DNA of 64,000 bases, taken from positions 53,991,257 to 54,055,256 of the forward strand of contig CP141128.1 of assembly GCA_035236585.1 (NCBI GenBank). The letters run 5' to 3'. The stretch comes from Warburgia ugandensis (taxonomy: Eukaryota > Streptophyta > Magnoliopsida > Canellales > Canellaceae). The translations under genes and the position numbers were made by a program. This document shows, one piece after another, positions 1 through 12,100 of the stretch. Position 1 is the stretch's first letter. Every line of letters begins with the position of its first letter. The notes under the pieces were generated by a model. That model was not told where the DNA came from, did not search any database, and was given only the letters and a program-made list of their open reading frames with translations.

Positions 1-246
1 GAGGAGACTATCTTATACATGATAAGATAAGTATAGGAAACTAAGGATTTCAAGATAGATGAAGTACCGCTAGGAAACGGTATTGATAAGACGACACGTA
101 CGACAGTATGGCACTGCATCAGGGTACGCAGCAAAAATAGGCCCATATGGGAGAGGCCTTATAGGAGGAACAATAGAAATAATAAATTGAGGATGAACCT
201 AGAATTGACTTCTAGAGGGAAATGCATTCACCAAGAAATCATCTAA

Positions 247-312
247 GGAGACAAATACCTAGAAGATGATAATTTATGGAATTTCGAGGACGAAATTCTT
301 TTAAGGGGGTAA
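247..312 (+). pseudogene. C-terminal tail of a decayed gypsy polyprotein
   Basis: In the frame closed by the TAA at 310-312, the sequence reads about 21 residues ending LWNFEDEILLRG, with a stop codon just before it at 244-246. The word is recognisable as the extreme C terminus of the pol polyprotein in plant Del/Tekay elements, just before the polypurine tract. Nothing catalytic is present and no start codon is available, so it cannot work as a gene here. The family assignment rests on this short tail and its position against the LTR, so it is tentative at lineage level. Confidence 0.5.
303..312 (+). promoter_or_regulatory. Polypurine tract (plus-strand primer) of element A
   Basis: The run AAGGGGG followed by TAATAA sits immediately before the LTR start TGTAATG at 316. 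A purine run in this position primes plus-strand DNA synthesis in LTR retrotransposons. The assignment rests on position and composition. Confidence 0.6.
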
Positions 313-732
313 TAATGTAATGACCCCAAATTTTGTAATATTAAAAGCCCATAAAAAGTTTAGTTTTAAAGATAAGGGCATTTTGGTCATTTCACTAGTC
401 ACCTTGACTAAACCCAGGAATTTGGTACTAAAAGTAGTGCCATTAGATGCGTCTCTGAAAAAGGAATCCAACAAGACCAAAATCACCCAAAACGGAGTTA
501 AAATGAGCAAGATATGGCCCTTTGAAGTTCAGGGGCAAAACTGTAAATTTCCCAAAAAGACTGAACCTGAAAAACACAGGTGCCCGTTTTGATACGGGTA
601 CCCCGTCGTCTTCAACCTCCTAGAGGTTTCTGGAACGGCGGTGTTTTAAGAAGAAACCACCGCCATTCCAGAGGGTTCCCCACCGCCATTCAAAGGCGGT
701 TCGAACCCCTCCAGAACCCTCTTTAAAAGCCC

Positions 733-740
733 TATAAATA
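733..740 (+). promoter_or_regulatory. TATA box of LTR A
   Basis: TATAAATA lies about 420 bp inside the LTR and is followed by a GAGCTCTTGGG stretch. LTR E has TATAAATA at a comparable place, which supports a Pol II promoter at the U3/R border. Transcription would start roughly 25-35 bp downstream. Confidence 0.6.
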
Positions 741-1098
741 GAGCTCTTGGGTGCCTCTAATGGCAGCCCAAAAGCCTTGGAGAAAACCAGTCGTGAAGCA
801 GTGAGCAAGGGGGGAAAACATGGAGAGAAAACCCACCACGAAGCAGGTACGCACAAAAAAACCCCAAACCCATCTCCACCATAGTTCCAGGAACGATTTA
901 CCTAGGTTTTTTCATGAAAAACCATGGAGAATAGGCCTCCAGGAGAGCCACAAAGACCCCTGGGACGTCCCCAGGCCGCAGTGGTTCGACAGGGTCGAAC
1001 CAGGGTGACCTGAGGATGACCCAGGTCACTAACAGGCGGGACGATCCAATAGGACCGTCCCACGTCGACGCAGGTCGACGCCGTTTGAAAAACCAAAC

Positions 1099-1113
1099 GG
1101 GCGCGACGCGCCC
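1099..1113. repeat. GC-only perfect inverted repeat in LTR A
   Basis: GGGCGCG, a single A, then CGCGCCC forms a perfect 7+1+7 palindrome. It lies in the GC-rich part of an otherwise AT-rich LTR, downstream of the TATA box, so it would be in the transcript leader. LTR E keeps a GC-rich block here but not the perfect palindrome. Confidence 0.6.
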
Positions 1114-1178
1114 GCTAAAGAGAAGGACGGGCGGATATGACGAGCGCGTCTGAAGATGCTCCCGCTGAGCCGCGCGCC

Positions 1179-1263
1179 GCAGACGCGCAGCGCACTAGCG
1201 AGGCGTCGTTTTTTTGATTATTTGAGAATGCTGGGCCACGTCGCAGACGTGCAGCGCCCTAGC
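1179..1263. repeat. Two direct copies of a GC-rich word in the LTR A leader
   Basis: GCAGACGCGCAGCGCACTAG (from 1179) recurs 64 bp later as GCAGACGTGCAGCGCCCTAG (from 1243). Each copy is followed by a T run. The minus-strand LTR E has a similar GC-rich pair around 56115-56215. This is a diverged short tandem duplication inside the LTR. Confidence 0.5.
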
Positions 1264-2566
1264 ATTCCTTCTTTTTTTGTCTTTAAGGTTCTATGTACAT
1301 ACAAAATTAAAATGCTTATAACTTGAGATCTAGAGCTCCGATTGAGGCGCCGCACAAGGCGTTGTGTCCGTATCGACGACGCGGATACATCCAAACCATA
1401 AAATCTCTGATCAAAGTCCAATAAAAGGTGGGCATGACCCTTAGAATAGGATGATGACGCGTGACCACTAGAACTTTGGAAAATTGAGAATACCAAGGCC
1501 AAATTAGGACCTTGGGACACCCATAGCCATAGGGATGGACCCCTAATGCCTAAGTAATAAGACCCAACTACTCTAAACCCATCAAAGATAGGTTAAACTA
1601 ACCTTGAGTCCCCAAACCATGTTCAGGAGCGTACGAGGACAAGAAGGTTAACGCGACCTAATCAGGTAGGTGCTATATCACTATTAGATTCTTTTAAAAG
1701 AACTATTGTTATTTGAGAACATATGTTTTGGATATGTGACTTGATTTGCATGTGATTTGCATGAATTAATTCAGCATGCATGTTAAATGTTTTGTACGTA
1801 GACATGTTTCGTGAAAGATTGCATATACATTATGCACACTTATGTTTTGTAAACAAGTGCACACATTGCATGATTTAAGTACTTGCAAAGATTGCATGTC
1901 CTTGAGGGTTGCCAAAAGACGCTGGAGTGCCGAGGGCCAGGCAATTGTGAGGGACCCAAAGAGGACTGGTTTTGAACAGAGGTTTTTGGCTTATTTGATC
2001 GTACATGATTTGGGCTTGTAAGCTCATGGGTGCTATGCCGAGGGGTGTGGGTTGGCCACCCAGCCTCTACCACTATTAGGTGGATGGGTACCACGCCCAA
2101 AAAGGGCATGTCCCTGCTTCGACTGCATGTGGTACAGGGGGCTACCACTGGTGTCACGGCACTGGGTCAAAGTGTCATATGCCCTGTAGAGGTATATTAT
2201 CCTGTGTCCCTAGGTACCCGGGGACCACACGGCGAGGAGGTCGTGGGCATAGTGGGACCCTATGGTTTCGTGGATTTATGTGCATTACATATGGCATGAT
2301 ATAAGGTTGGTCGACCATACCATACTAGAGGTCCATGAGTTGGACTCCATGAGGCATCTATTGCATATCACGATGACATCATATATATATATATATGATA
2401 CTTTCACCTTTGGATTATGTGATGTTTTAAGTTATAAGAATTTCAGTTGATTTTGGATTCTTATACTGATATTGAACTCGAGTATTCAAACATACGCATG
2501 TTTTGAATGAGCATATGATTTTGAAACATCTCATGCATTTATAAAACTAGTAGTGATAGGCCCTAC

Positions 2567-2585
2567 TGAGTATATTATATACTCA
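2567..2585. other. Conserved hairpin in LTR A
   Basis: TGAGTATA, loop TTA, TATACTCA is a perfect 8-bp stem. It is followed about 13 bp on by CCTTAACATTTTTCAG. The same hairpin and tail occur at the matching place in LTR E (both copies) and LTR C, and LTR F has a longer one. Its recurrence suggests a role in RNA processing or 3'-end formation. Confidence 0.6.
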
Positions 2586-3006
2586 CCCAATCCTTAACAT
2601 TTTTCAGACATCAGTAAGTACTCAAGGACAGGATACGTCCGTATATATCATGGTTCAGGACAGCTTAAAGAGGACATCTATGTTAGTGCTATGAGCAAGT
2701 GAATCCAAAAGGAAACAAATACACATGTAAGTAAGCTCTCAACCCTGTGGACATGTGTTTGTACTTAGTTACAGTTGGGCTGTGCATTGTGACTGGATAG
2801 ACCTGGGGAAAAAGCATTTGTGATTTCTAAAGTTGTTCAAAAACTACCTTAGTTGTTGTGAAAATAAATGACACTCGGGGTTTTCAAAATGAATTCCAAA
2901 TAAAAGATTTTTTCACTGCATTGCACTATTTTTTTCAAATCGGGATCCCACCTTAGGAATTTAGATTTTTCATCTAAAAATGCATGAGAAAACCTGGGTC
3001 GTCACA

Positions 3007-3916
3007 GTGGGTTGGCCACCGAGCCTCTACCACTATTAGGTGGATGGGTACCACGCCCAAAAAGGGCATGTCCCTGCTTCGACTGCATGTGGTACAGGGG
3101 CCTACCACTGGTGTCACGGTACTGGGTCGAAGTGTCATATGCCCCGTGGAGGTATATGATCCTGTGTCCCTAGGTACCCGGGGACCACACGGTGGTGAGG
3201 TCGTGGGCATAGTGGGACCCTATGGTTTCGTGGATTTATGTGCATCGCATATGGCATGATATAAGGATGGTCGACCATACCATGATAGATGTCCATGAGT
3301 TGGATTCAGTTGAGCATCTGATGCATATTTTTATGATTATGATATATGATTACTTTCGACTTGGATTATGATATTTCTTTAAGTCGTCAGTATTCCGGTT
3401 TGACAGAAGCTTTTAATATCGATATTGAACGTGATTATTCGAACAACATGCATATGTTTTTATGAGCACATGATTTTAAAGATCGCATGCATTATAAAAC
3501 TAGTAGTGATAGACTCCTACTGAGTATAGTATATACTCACCCTATCCTTAACATTTTTCAGGATGATTCCATCCATGAGTAGAGGACATCTATGTTAGTG
3601 CTACGAGCAAGTGAATGAAAAAGGAAACACTTATATACGTAAGTAAATTCTCAACCCTTTGGACATGTATTTGTATTTATTTACAGTTGGGCTGTGTGCT
3701 CTGACTGGATAGATCTGGGGAAAAACACTTATGATTTCTAAAGCTTTTCAAAAACTATTTTGGTTGTTGTGAAAGCAAATGACACTCGGGGTTTTCAAAT
3801 TGGATTTCAAATAAAAGATTTTTCTGCTGCACTACATTGTTTTTCAAATGGGGATCCTCCCTTAGGAATTTAGATTTTTCATTTAAAAATGCATGGAAAA
3901 ACCCTGGTCATCACAA
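3007..3916 (+). mobile_element. 5'-truncated 3' LTR of element E
   Basis: This 910-bp segment starts abruptly at GTGGGTTGGCC, which matches position 2047 of LTR A, and runs to the LTR end CATCACA. It lacks the A-specific stretch near 2620-2660. It matches the minus-strand LTR at 54431-57050 very closely from about 3260 onward, so I treat the two as sister LTRs of one element. Against that sister it has lost at least five CpG sites in its last ~130 bp. Its missing 5' part was probably displaced by insertion of element A, whose LTR ends at 3006. Confidence 0.8.
3521..3539. other. Conserved hairpin in the E 3' LTR
   Basis: TGAGTATA, loop GTA, TATACTCA is a perfect 8-bp stem, followed by CACCCTATCCTTAACATTTTTCAG as in the other LTRs (here given as separate words CACCCTATCC and TTAACATTTTTCAG). 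Confidence 0.6.
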
Positions 3917-3921
3917 TAAAA
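3917..3921 (+). repeat. Target-site duplication ATAAA (right side of element E)
   Basis: ATAAA follows the CACA end of the E LTR and continues into ATTTTAAGG of the satellite. Nearly all comparable monomers read GTAAA here, so the leading A is unusual. The same altered 5-mer stands at the start of the E LTR at 57051-57055 (as TTTAT on the plus strand). Confidence 0.6.
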
Positions 3922-6900
3922 TTTTAAGGTTGTTACACCAGTGCGCCCCGCCATTATCAAAATTCACCCCTGTTGTTTCTATGTTTTCTTTTTCAATTTT
4001 AATTAATGAAATAGCCCTAACTTTTAAGTCCCATAACTCCTTCATACAAACTCTATTTTCAGCGTTCCTTGGCTCGTTGGATTCCATTTTATGAATACTA
4101 TATAATGGTATCAGCTTTAATTTCAAATTATTATGCTAATAGAAGATATACTTCTTAAAAACTCATAACGTTATCATGGAATAGTAAAATTTTAAGGTTG
4201 TTGCACTAGTACGCCCCCGCCAATAGTAAAATTGCCCCATGAGGTTTCTCCCTCTTTTTTTTAAACATTTACATAATGAAGTAGCCCTGACTTTGAATTC
4301 CGATAACTCCTTCATACAAACTCTATTTTTAGTGTTCCTTGGCTCGTTGGATTCCATTTTCTGAGTACTATCTAATGGTTTCAGCTTTAATTTGAAATTA
4401 TTATGCAATTGAAAGATATACTTCTTAAATACTCAAAACATGATCATGGAATAGCTAAATTTTATGGTTGTTACGCCAGTGAGCCTCGCGAATATCAAAA
4501 TTGCCCCATGAGATTTTTACGTTTTTTTTTCACTCTTAGTTCATGAAATAGCCCCCAGTTTGAAGTCCCATGACTCCTTCATACGAGCTCTATTTTATGC
4601 ATTCTATGCCTCCTTGGATTCCATTTTCCAAGTACTAACAAATGATATCACCTTTAATTTGAAATTATTATGCTATTAAAAGTTATACTTCTTAAATACT
4701 CATAACCTGATCATGGAATAGCAAAATTTTAAGGTTGTTACTCCAGTGAGCCTCGCCAATATCAAAATTGCCCCATGTGGTTTCTATGGTTTTTTTTCAC
4801 TCTTAGTTAATGAAATAGCCCTCACTTTGAAGTCCCATAACTCCTTCATACGAGCTCTATTTTCAGCGTTCCATGGCTCCTTGGATTCCATTTGCTGAGT
4901 ACTAACAAATGGTTTCAGCTTTAATTTGAAATTATTATGCTATTAATAGTTATGCTTCTTAAATACTCATAACTTGATCATGGAATAGCAAAATTTTAAG
5001 GTTGTTATGCTGATGTGCCTCACCAATATCTAAATGGCACCATGAAGTTTCTATGTTTTATTTTTTTCACTTTTACTTAATGAAATAACCCTGACATTGA
5101 AGTCCATAGCTCCTTCATACAAAATCTATTTTCAGCATTCCTTAGCTCGTTGAATTCCATTTTCAGAGTTTTATATAATGGTTTTAGTTTTAATTCCAAA
5201 TTATTATTCTGTAAAAAGATATACTTCTTGATAGCCCATCACCTGATCATGGAGGAGTAAAATTTTAAGGTTGATGCACCAGTGTGCCCCACGATTATCA
5301 AAATTCCCCCCTAAGGTTTCTATGTTTTCTTTTTCAATTTTAATTAATGAAATAGCCCTAACTTCTAAGTCCCATAACTCCTTCATACGAACTCTATTTT
5401 CAGCGTTCCTTGGCTCGTTGGATTCCATTTTCTGAATATTATATAATGGTATTAGCTTTAATTTCAAATTATTATGCTATTAGAAGATATACTCCTTAAA
5501 AAGTCATAACTTTATCATGGAATAGTAAAATTTTAAGGTTGTTACACTAGTACGCCCCCATCAATAGTAAAATTGCCCCATGAGGTTTCTCCCTCTTTTT
5601 TTTTAACATTTACATAATGAAGTAGACCTGACTGTGAATTCCGATAACTCCTTCATACAAACTCTATTTTTAGCGTTCCTTGGCTCGTTGGATTCCATTT
5701 TTGGAATACTATATAATGGTATCAGCATTAATTTCAAATTAAAAGATATACTTCTTGATAGCTCATGACCTGATCATGGAGGAGTAAAATTTTAAGATTG
5801 TTACACCAGTGTTCCCCGCCATTATCAAAATTCGCCCCTGAGGTTTCTATGTTTTCTTTTTCAATTTTAATTAATGAAATAGCCCTAACTTTTAAGTCCC
5901 ATAACTCCTTCATACGAACTCTATTTTCAGCGTTCCTTGGCTCGTTGGATTCCATTTTCTGAATACTATATAATGGTATCAGCTTTAATTTCAAATTATT
6001 ATGCTATTAGAAGATATACTTCTTAAAAACTCATAACGTTATCATGGAATAGTAAAATTTTAAGGTTGTTACACTAGTACGCCCCCATCAATAGTAAAAT
6101 TGCCCCATGAGGTTTCTCCCTCTCTTTTTTTAACATTTACATAATGAAGTAGACCTGACTGTGAATTCCGATAACTCCTTCATACAAACTCTATTTTTAG
6201 CGTTCCTTCGCTCGTTGGATTCCATTTTCTGATTACTATCTAATGGTTTCACCTTTAATTTGTAATTATTATGCTATTGAAAGATATACTTCTTAAATAC
6301 TCAAAACCTGATCATGGAATAGCTAAATTTTAAGGTTGTTACGCCAGTGAGCCTCACCAATATCAAAATTGCCCCAAGAGGTTTCTGTGTTTTTTTTTCA
6401 CTCTTAGTTAATGAAATAACCCTCACTTTGAAGTCCCATGACTCCTTCATAGGAGCTCTATTTTACGCGTTCCATGGCTCCTTGGATTCCATTTTCCAAG
6501 TACTAACAAATGAGTATTTAAAATAGTTATGCTTCTTAAATACTCATAACCTGATCATGGAATAGCAGAATTTTAAACTTGTTAAGCCAGTGAGCCTCGC
6601 CAATACCAAAATTGCCCCATGAGGTTTCTATATTTTTTTTTTCACTCTTAGTTAATGAATTAGCGCTCACTTTGAAGTCCCATAACTCCTTCATGCGAGC
6701 TCTATTTTTGGCGTTCCTTAGTACCTTCGATTCCATTTTCTAAGTACTAACAAATCATTTCTGCATTATTTTGAAATTATTATGCCATTAAAAGTTATAC
6801 TTCTTAAATACTCATAACCTAATCTTGTAATAGGAAAATTTTAAGGTTGTTACACCCGTGATCCTCGCCAATATCAAAATGGCACCAGGAACCTTCACAT

Positions 6901-9900
6901 TGAAGTCCATAGCTCCTTCATACGGACTCTATTTTCAGCATTCCTTGGCTCATTGGATTCCATTTTCTGAGTATTATCTAATGGTTTTAGTTTTAATTCC
7001 AAATTATTATTCTATTAAAAGATATACTTCTTGATAGCTCATGACCTGATAATGGGGGAGTAAAATTTTAAAGCTGTTACACCAGTGAGCCCCGCCATTA
7101 TAAGAATTTCCGCCTAGGGTTTCTATGTTTTCTTTTTCACTTTTAATTAATGAAATAGCCCTAACTTTTAACTCCCATAACTCCTTCATACGAACTCCAT
7201 TTTCAGCGTTCCTAGGCTCATTGGATTCCATTTTCTGAGTACTATCAATGGTTTTAGCTCTAATTTGAAATTATTGTGCTATTTAAAGATATACTTCTTA
7301 AATACTCAAAACTTGATCGTAGAATAGCTAAATTTTAAGGTTGTTACGCCAGTGAGCCTCGCGAATATCAAAATTGCCCCATGAGGTTTCTATGTTTTTT
7401 TTTCACTCTTAGTTAATGAAATAGCCCTCACTTTCAAGTCCCATAACTCCTTCATACGAGCTCTATTTTAAGCGTTCCATGGCTCCTTGGATTCCATTTT
7501 CAAAGTACTAACAAATGATTTCACCTTTAAGTTGAAATTATTATGCTATTAAAAGTTATAATTCTTAAATACTCATCACCTAATCATGGAATAGCAAAAT
7601 TTTAGGGTTGTTACGCTAGTGAGCCTAGCCAATATCAAAATGGCACCATGAAGTTTCTATGTTTTTTTTTTCACTTTTACTTAATGAAATAACCCTGACA
7701 TTGAAGTCCATAGCTCCTTCATACGGACTCTATTTTCAGCATTCCTTGGCTCGTTGGATTCCATTTTCAGAGTTTTATATAATGGTTTTAGTTTTAATTC
7801 CAAATTATTATTCTGTAAAAAGATATACTTCTTGATAGCCCATCACCTGATCATGGAGGAGTAAAATTTTAAGGTTGATACACCAGTGTGCCCTACCATT
7901 ATCAAAATTCCCCAGTGAGGTTTGTATGTTTTCTTTTTCAATTTTAATTAATGAAATAGCCCAAACTTTTAAGTCCCATAACTCCTTCATACGAACTCTA
8001 TTTTTAGTGTTCCTTGGCTCGTTGGATTTCATTTTTTGGATACTATATAATGGTATCAGCTTCAATTTGAAATTATTATGCTATTAGAAGATATACTTTG
8101 TAAAAACTCATAAGGTTATCATGGAATAGTAAAATTTTAAGGCTGTTACACCAGTACGCCCCCGCCAATAGCAAAATTGCACCATGAGGTTTCTCCCTTT
8201 TTTTTTAACATTTACATAATGAAGTAGCCCTGATTTTGAAGTCCGATAACTCCTTCATACAAACTCTATTTTTAGTATTCCTTGGGTCGTTAGATTCCAT
8301 TTTCTAAGTACTATCTAATGGTTTCAGCTTTAATTTGAAATTATTATGCTATTTAAAGATATACTTCTTAAATACTCAAAACATGATCATGGAATAGCAA
8401 AATTTTATGGTTGTTACACTAGTGAGCCTCGCGAATATCAAAATTGTCCCATGAGGTTTCTATGTTTTTTTTGTCACTCTTAGTTAATGAAATAGGCCTC
8501 ACTTTGAAGTCCCATAACTCATTCATACGAGCTCTATATTAAGCGTTCCAAGGCTCCTTGGATTCCATTTTCTAAGTACTAATAAATGATTTCACCTTTA
8601 ATTTTAAATTATTATGCTATTAAAAGTTATACTTCTTAAATACTCATAACCGGATCATGGAATAGCAGAATTTTAAGGTTGTTACACCAGTGATGCTCAC
8701 CAATATCAAAATTGCCCCATGAGGTTTCTATATTTTTTTTTCACTCTTAGTTAATGAAATAGCCCGCACTTTGAAGTCCCATAACTCCTTCATACGAGCT
8801 CTATTTTTAGCGTTCCATGGCTCCTTGGATTCCATTTTCTAAGTACTAACAAATGATTTCAGCTTTAATTAGAAATTATTATGCTATCAAAAGTTATACC
8901 TCTTAAATACTCATAACCTGATCATGGAATAGCGAAATTTTAAGGTTGTTACGCCAATGTGCCTTGCAACTATCAACATTGCCCCATGAGGTTTCAATGT
9001 TTTTTTTTTTTTTTTCACTCTTAGTTAATGAAATAGCCTACACTTTGAAGTCCCATAACTCCTTCATACGACCTCTATTTTTGGAGTTCCTTGGCTCCTT
9101 GGATTCCACCTTCTAAGTACTAACAAGTGATTTCTGCTTCAATTTGAAATTATTATGCTCTTAAAAGTTATACTTCTTAAGTACTCAAAACCTGACCATG
9201 TAATAGCAAAATTTTAAGGTTGTTACACCAGTGAACCTCGCCAATATCAAAATGGCACCATGAAGTTTCTATGTTTTTTTTTTTCACTTTTACTTAATGA
9301 AATAACCCTCACATTGAAGTCGATACCTCCTTCATACGGACTCTATTTTTAGCATTCCTTGGCTCGTTGGATTCTATTTTCCGAGTTTTATCTAATGGTT
9401 TTAGTTTTAATTACAAATTATTATTCTATTGAAAGATATACTTCTTGATAGCTCATGACCTGATAATGGGGGAGTAAAATTTTAAGGTTGTCACACCAGT
9501 GTGCCACGCCATTATCAAAATTCCCGCCTGAGGTTTCTATGTTTTCTTTTTCACTTTTAATTAATGAAATAGCCCTAACTTTCAAGTCCCATAACTCCTT
9601 CATACGAACTCTATTTTCATCGTTCCTTGGCTCGTTGGATTCCATTGTTTGAATACTATATAATGGTATCAACTTCAATTTGAAATTATTATGCTATTTG
9701 AAGATATCTTCCTAAAAACTCATAACGTTATCATGGAATAGTAAAATTTTAAGGTTGTTACAACAGTACGCCCCCGCCAATAGTAAAATTGCCCCATGAG
9801 GCTTCTCCCTTTTTTTTTGAACATTTACATAATGAAGTAGCCCTGAGTTTGAAGTCCGATAACTCCTTCATACAAACTCTATTTTCAGCGTTCCTTGGCT

Positions 9901-12100
9901 CCTTGGATTCCATTTTCTGAGTCCTATCTAATGGTTTCTGCTTTAATTTGAAATTATTATGCAATTGAAAGATATACTTCTTAAATACTCAAAACCTGAT
10001 CATGGAATAGATAAATTTTAAGGTTTTTACGCTAGTGAGCCTCGTGAATTTCAAAATTGCCCCATGAGATTTCTACGTTTTTTTTTCACTCTTAGTTAAT
10101 GAAATAGCCCCCACTTTGAAGTCCCATGACTCCTTCATACGAGCTCTATTTTATGCATTCCATGCCTCCTTGGATTCCATTTTCCAAGTACTAACAAATG
10201 ATATCACCTTTAATTTGAAATTATTATGCTATTAAAAGTTATACTTCTTAAATACTCATAACCTGATCATGGAATAGCAAAATTTTAAGGTTGTTACTCC
10301 AGTGAGCCTCGCCAATATCAAAATTGCCCCATGTGGTTTCTATGGTTTTTTTTCACTCTTACTTAATGAAATAGCCCTCACTTTGAAGTCCCATAAGTCC
10401 TTCATACGAGCTCTATTTTCAGCGTTCCATGGCTCCTTGGATTCCATTTTCTGAGTACTAACAAAGGGTTTCAGCTTTAATTTGAAATTATTATGCTATT
10501 AATAGTTATGCTTCTTAAATAGTCATAACCTGATCATGGAATAGCAAAATTTTAAGGTTGTTATGCTGATGTGCCTCACCAATATCTAAATGGCACCATG
10601 AAGTTTCTATGTTTTTTTTTTTTTTTTCACTTTCACTTAATGAAATAACCCTGACACTGAAGTCCATAGCTCCTTCATACGGACTCTATTTTTAGCATTC
10701 CTTGGCTCGTTGGATTCCATTTTCAGAGTTTTATCCAATGGTTTTAGTTTAAATTCCAAATTATTATTCTATTAAAAGACATACTTCTTGATAGCTCATG
10801 ACTTGATCATGGGGGAGTAAAATTTTAAGGTTGTTACACCAGTGTGCCTCGCCATTATCAAAATTCCCACCTGAGGTTTCTATGTTTTCTTTTTCAATTT
10901 TAATTAATGAAATAGCCCTAAGTTTCAAGTCCCATAACTCCTTCATACGAACTCTATTTTCAGCGTTCCTTGGCTCGTTGGATTCCATTTTCTGAATACT
11001 ATATAATGGTGTCAACTTTAATTTGAAATTATTATGCTATTAGAAGATATACTTCTTAAAAACTCATAACGTTATCATTGAATAGTAAAATTTTAAGGTT
11101 GTTACACCGGTACGCCCCTGCCAATAGTAAAATTGCCCCATGATGTTTCTCCCTTTTTTTTTTAATATTTACATAATGAAGTAGCCCTAACTGTGAAGTC
11201 CGATAACTCCATGCAAACTCTATTTTCAGCGTTCCTTGGCTCGTTGGATTCCATTTTTTGAGTACTATCTAATGGTTTCAGCTTTAATTTTAAATTATTA
11301 TGTTATTTAAAGATGTACTTCTTAAATACTCGAAGCATGATCACGGAATAGCAAAATTTTAAGGGTGTTACACTAGTGAGCCTCGTGAATATCAAAATTG
11401 TCCCTTGAGGTTTCTATTTTTTTTTTTTTCACCCTTAGTTAATGAAATAGCCCTCACATTGAAGTCCCATAACTCCTTCATACGAGCTCTATTTTAAGCG
11501 TTCGCTGGCTCCTTGGATTCCCTTTTCCAAGTACGAACAAATGATTTCACCTTTAATTTGAAATTATTATGCTATTAAAAGTTCTAATTCTGAAATACTC
11601 ATAACCTGATCATGGAATAGCAAAATTTTAAGGTTGTTACACCAGTGAGCCTCGCCAATATCAAAATGGCACCTTGAAGTTTCTATGTTTCTTTTTTCAC
11701 TCTTACTTAATGAAATAACGCTGACATTGAAATCCGTAGCTCCTTCATACGGACTCTATTTTCAGCATTCCTTGGCTCGTTGGATTCCATTTTCAGAGTT
11801 TTATCTAATGGTTTTAGTTTTAAATCCAAACTATTATTCTATTAAAAGATATACTTCTTGATAACTCATGACTTGATCATGGGGGAGTAAAATTTTAAGG
11901 TTGTTACACCAGTGTGCCCCGCCATTATCAAAATTTCCGCCTGAGGTTTCTATGTTTTCTTTTTCACTTTTAATTAATGAAATAGCCCTAAGTTTCAAGT
12001 CCCATAACTCCATACGAACTCTATTTTCAGCGTTCCTTGGCTCATTGGATTCCATTTTCTGAATACTATATAATGGTGCCAACTTTAATTTGAAATTATT
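3917..12100 (+). repeat. Higher-order zone with A-B-C-C-D monomer order (~1.34 kb)
   Basis: A-type units (near 3917, 5257, 9480, 10817) are followed by B (CCAATAGTAAAATTG), one to three C (CTCGCCAATATC or CTCGCGAATATC) and D (ATGGCACCATGAAG, CATAGCTCC). Full cycles are about 1337-1340 bp, or five monomers. Some cycles are shortened (A-B-A-B near 5257-6055, A-C-D near 7060-7600) or carry three C units (8400-8935). The same order appears in inverted array III. Confidence 0.75.

Larger units (their letters stand above)
1..315 (+). mobile_element. 3' end of internal region of a Ty3/gypsy LTR retrotransposon (element A)
   Basis: This stretch lies directly upstream of a complete LTR. It ends with the short reading frame NFEDEILLRG (280-309), two stop codons (310-315) and a purine-rich run, then TGTAATGACC. 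From established knowledge, this arrangement is typical of the pol 3' end of Tekay/Del-type plant chromoviruses. Upstream of about 247 the frame is interrupted (TAA at 244-246), and I cannot recognise integrase or chromodomain residues. The coding part is therefore either decayed or a non-coding spacer. The rest of the element lies left of the window. Confidence 0.7.
316..3006 (+). mobile_element. Full-length LTR of gypsy element A (3' LTR)
   Basis: This 2691-bp LTR begins TGTAATGACCCC and ends GGGTCGTCACA, so it has the TG...CA termini. It follows a polypurine tract, which makes it the 3' LTR. It holds a TATA box (733-740), a GC-rich block around 1000-1260, a conserved hairpin (2567-2585), an AATAAA near 2899 and a GC-rich segment (2040-2260) shared with the other LTRs here. 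It differs from the E LTRs by indels, for example an extra stretch near 2620-2660, so it is a separate insertion of a related element. Its right end abuts the middle of another LTR, which indicates nesting. The open frames inside it are not conserved as protein and I do not call them. Confidence 0.88.

Noticed and set aside
1-246. Chromodomain or integrase coding sequence upstream of the pol tail
   Set aside because: All frames I followed are broken by stops, and no chromodomain or integrase residues could be recognised, so I annotated only the terminal tail.
2030-2299. 89-codon frame in LTR A (MLCRGVWVGHPAS...) also open in LTR E at 55087-55356
   Set aside because: About nine residues differ between the two copies, the frame is broken in LTR C, and it lies in a GC-rich conserved LTR segment. 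I take it as a chance frame, though the nucleotide conservation itself is real.
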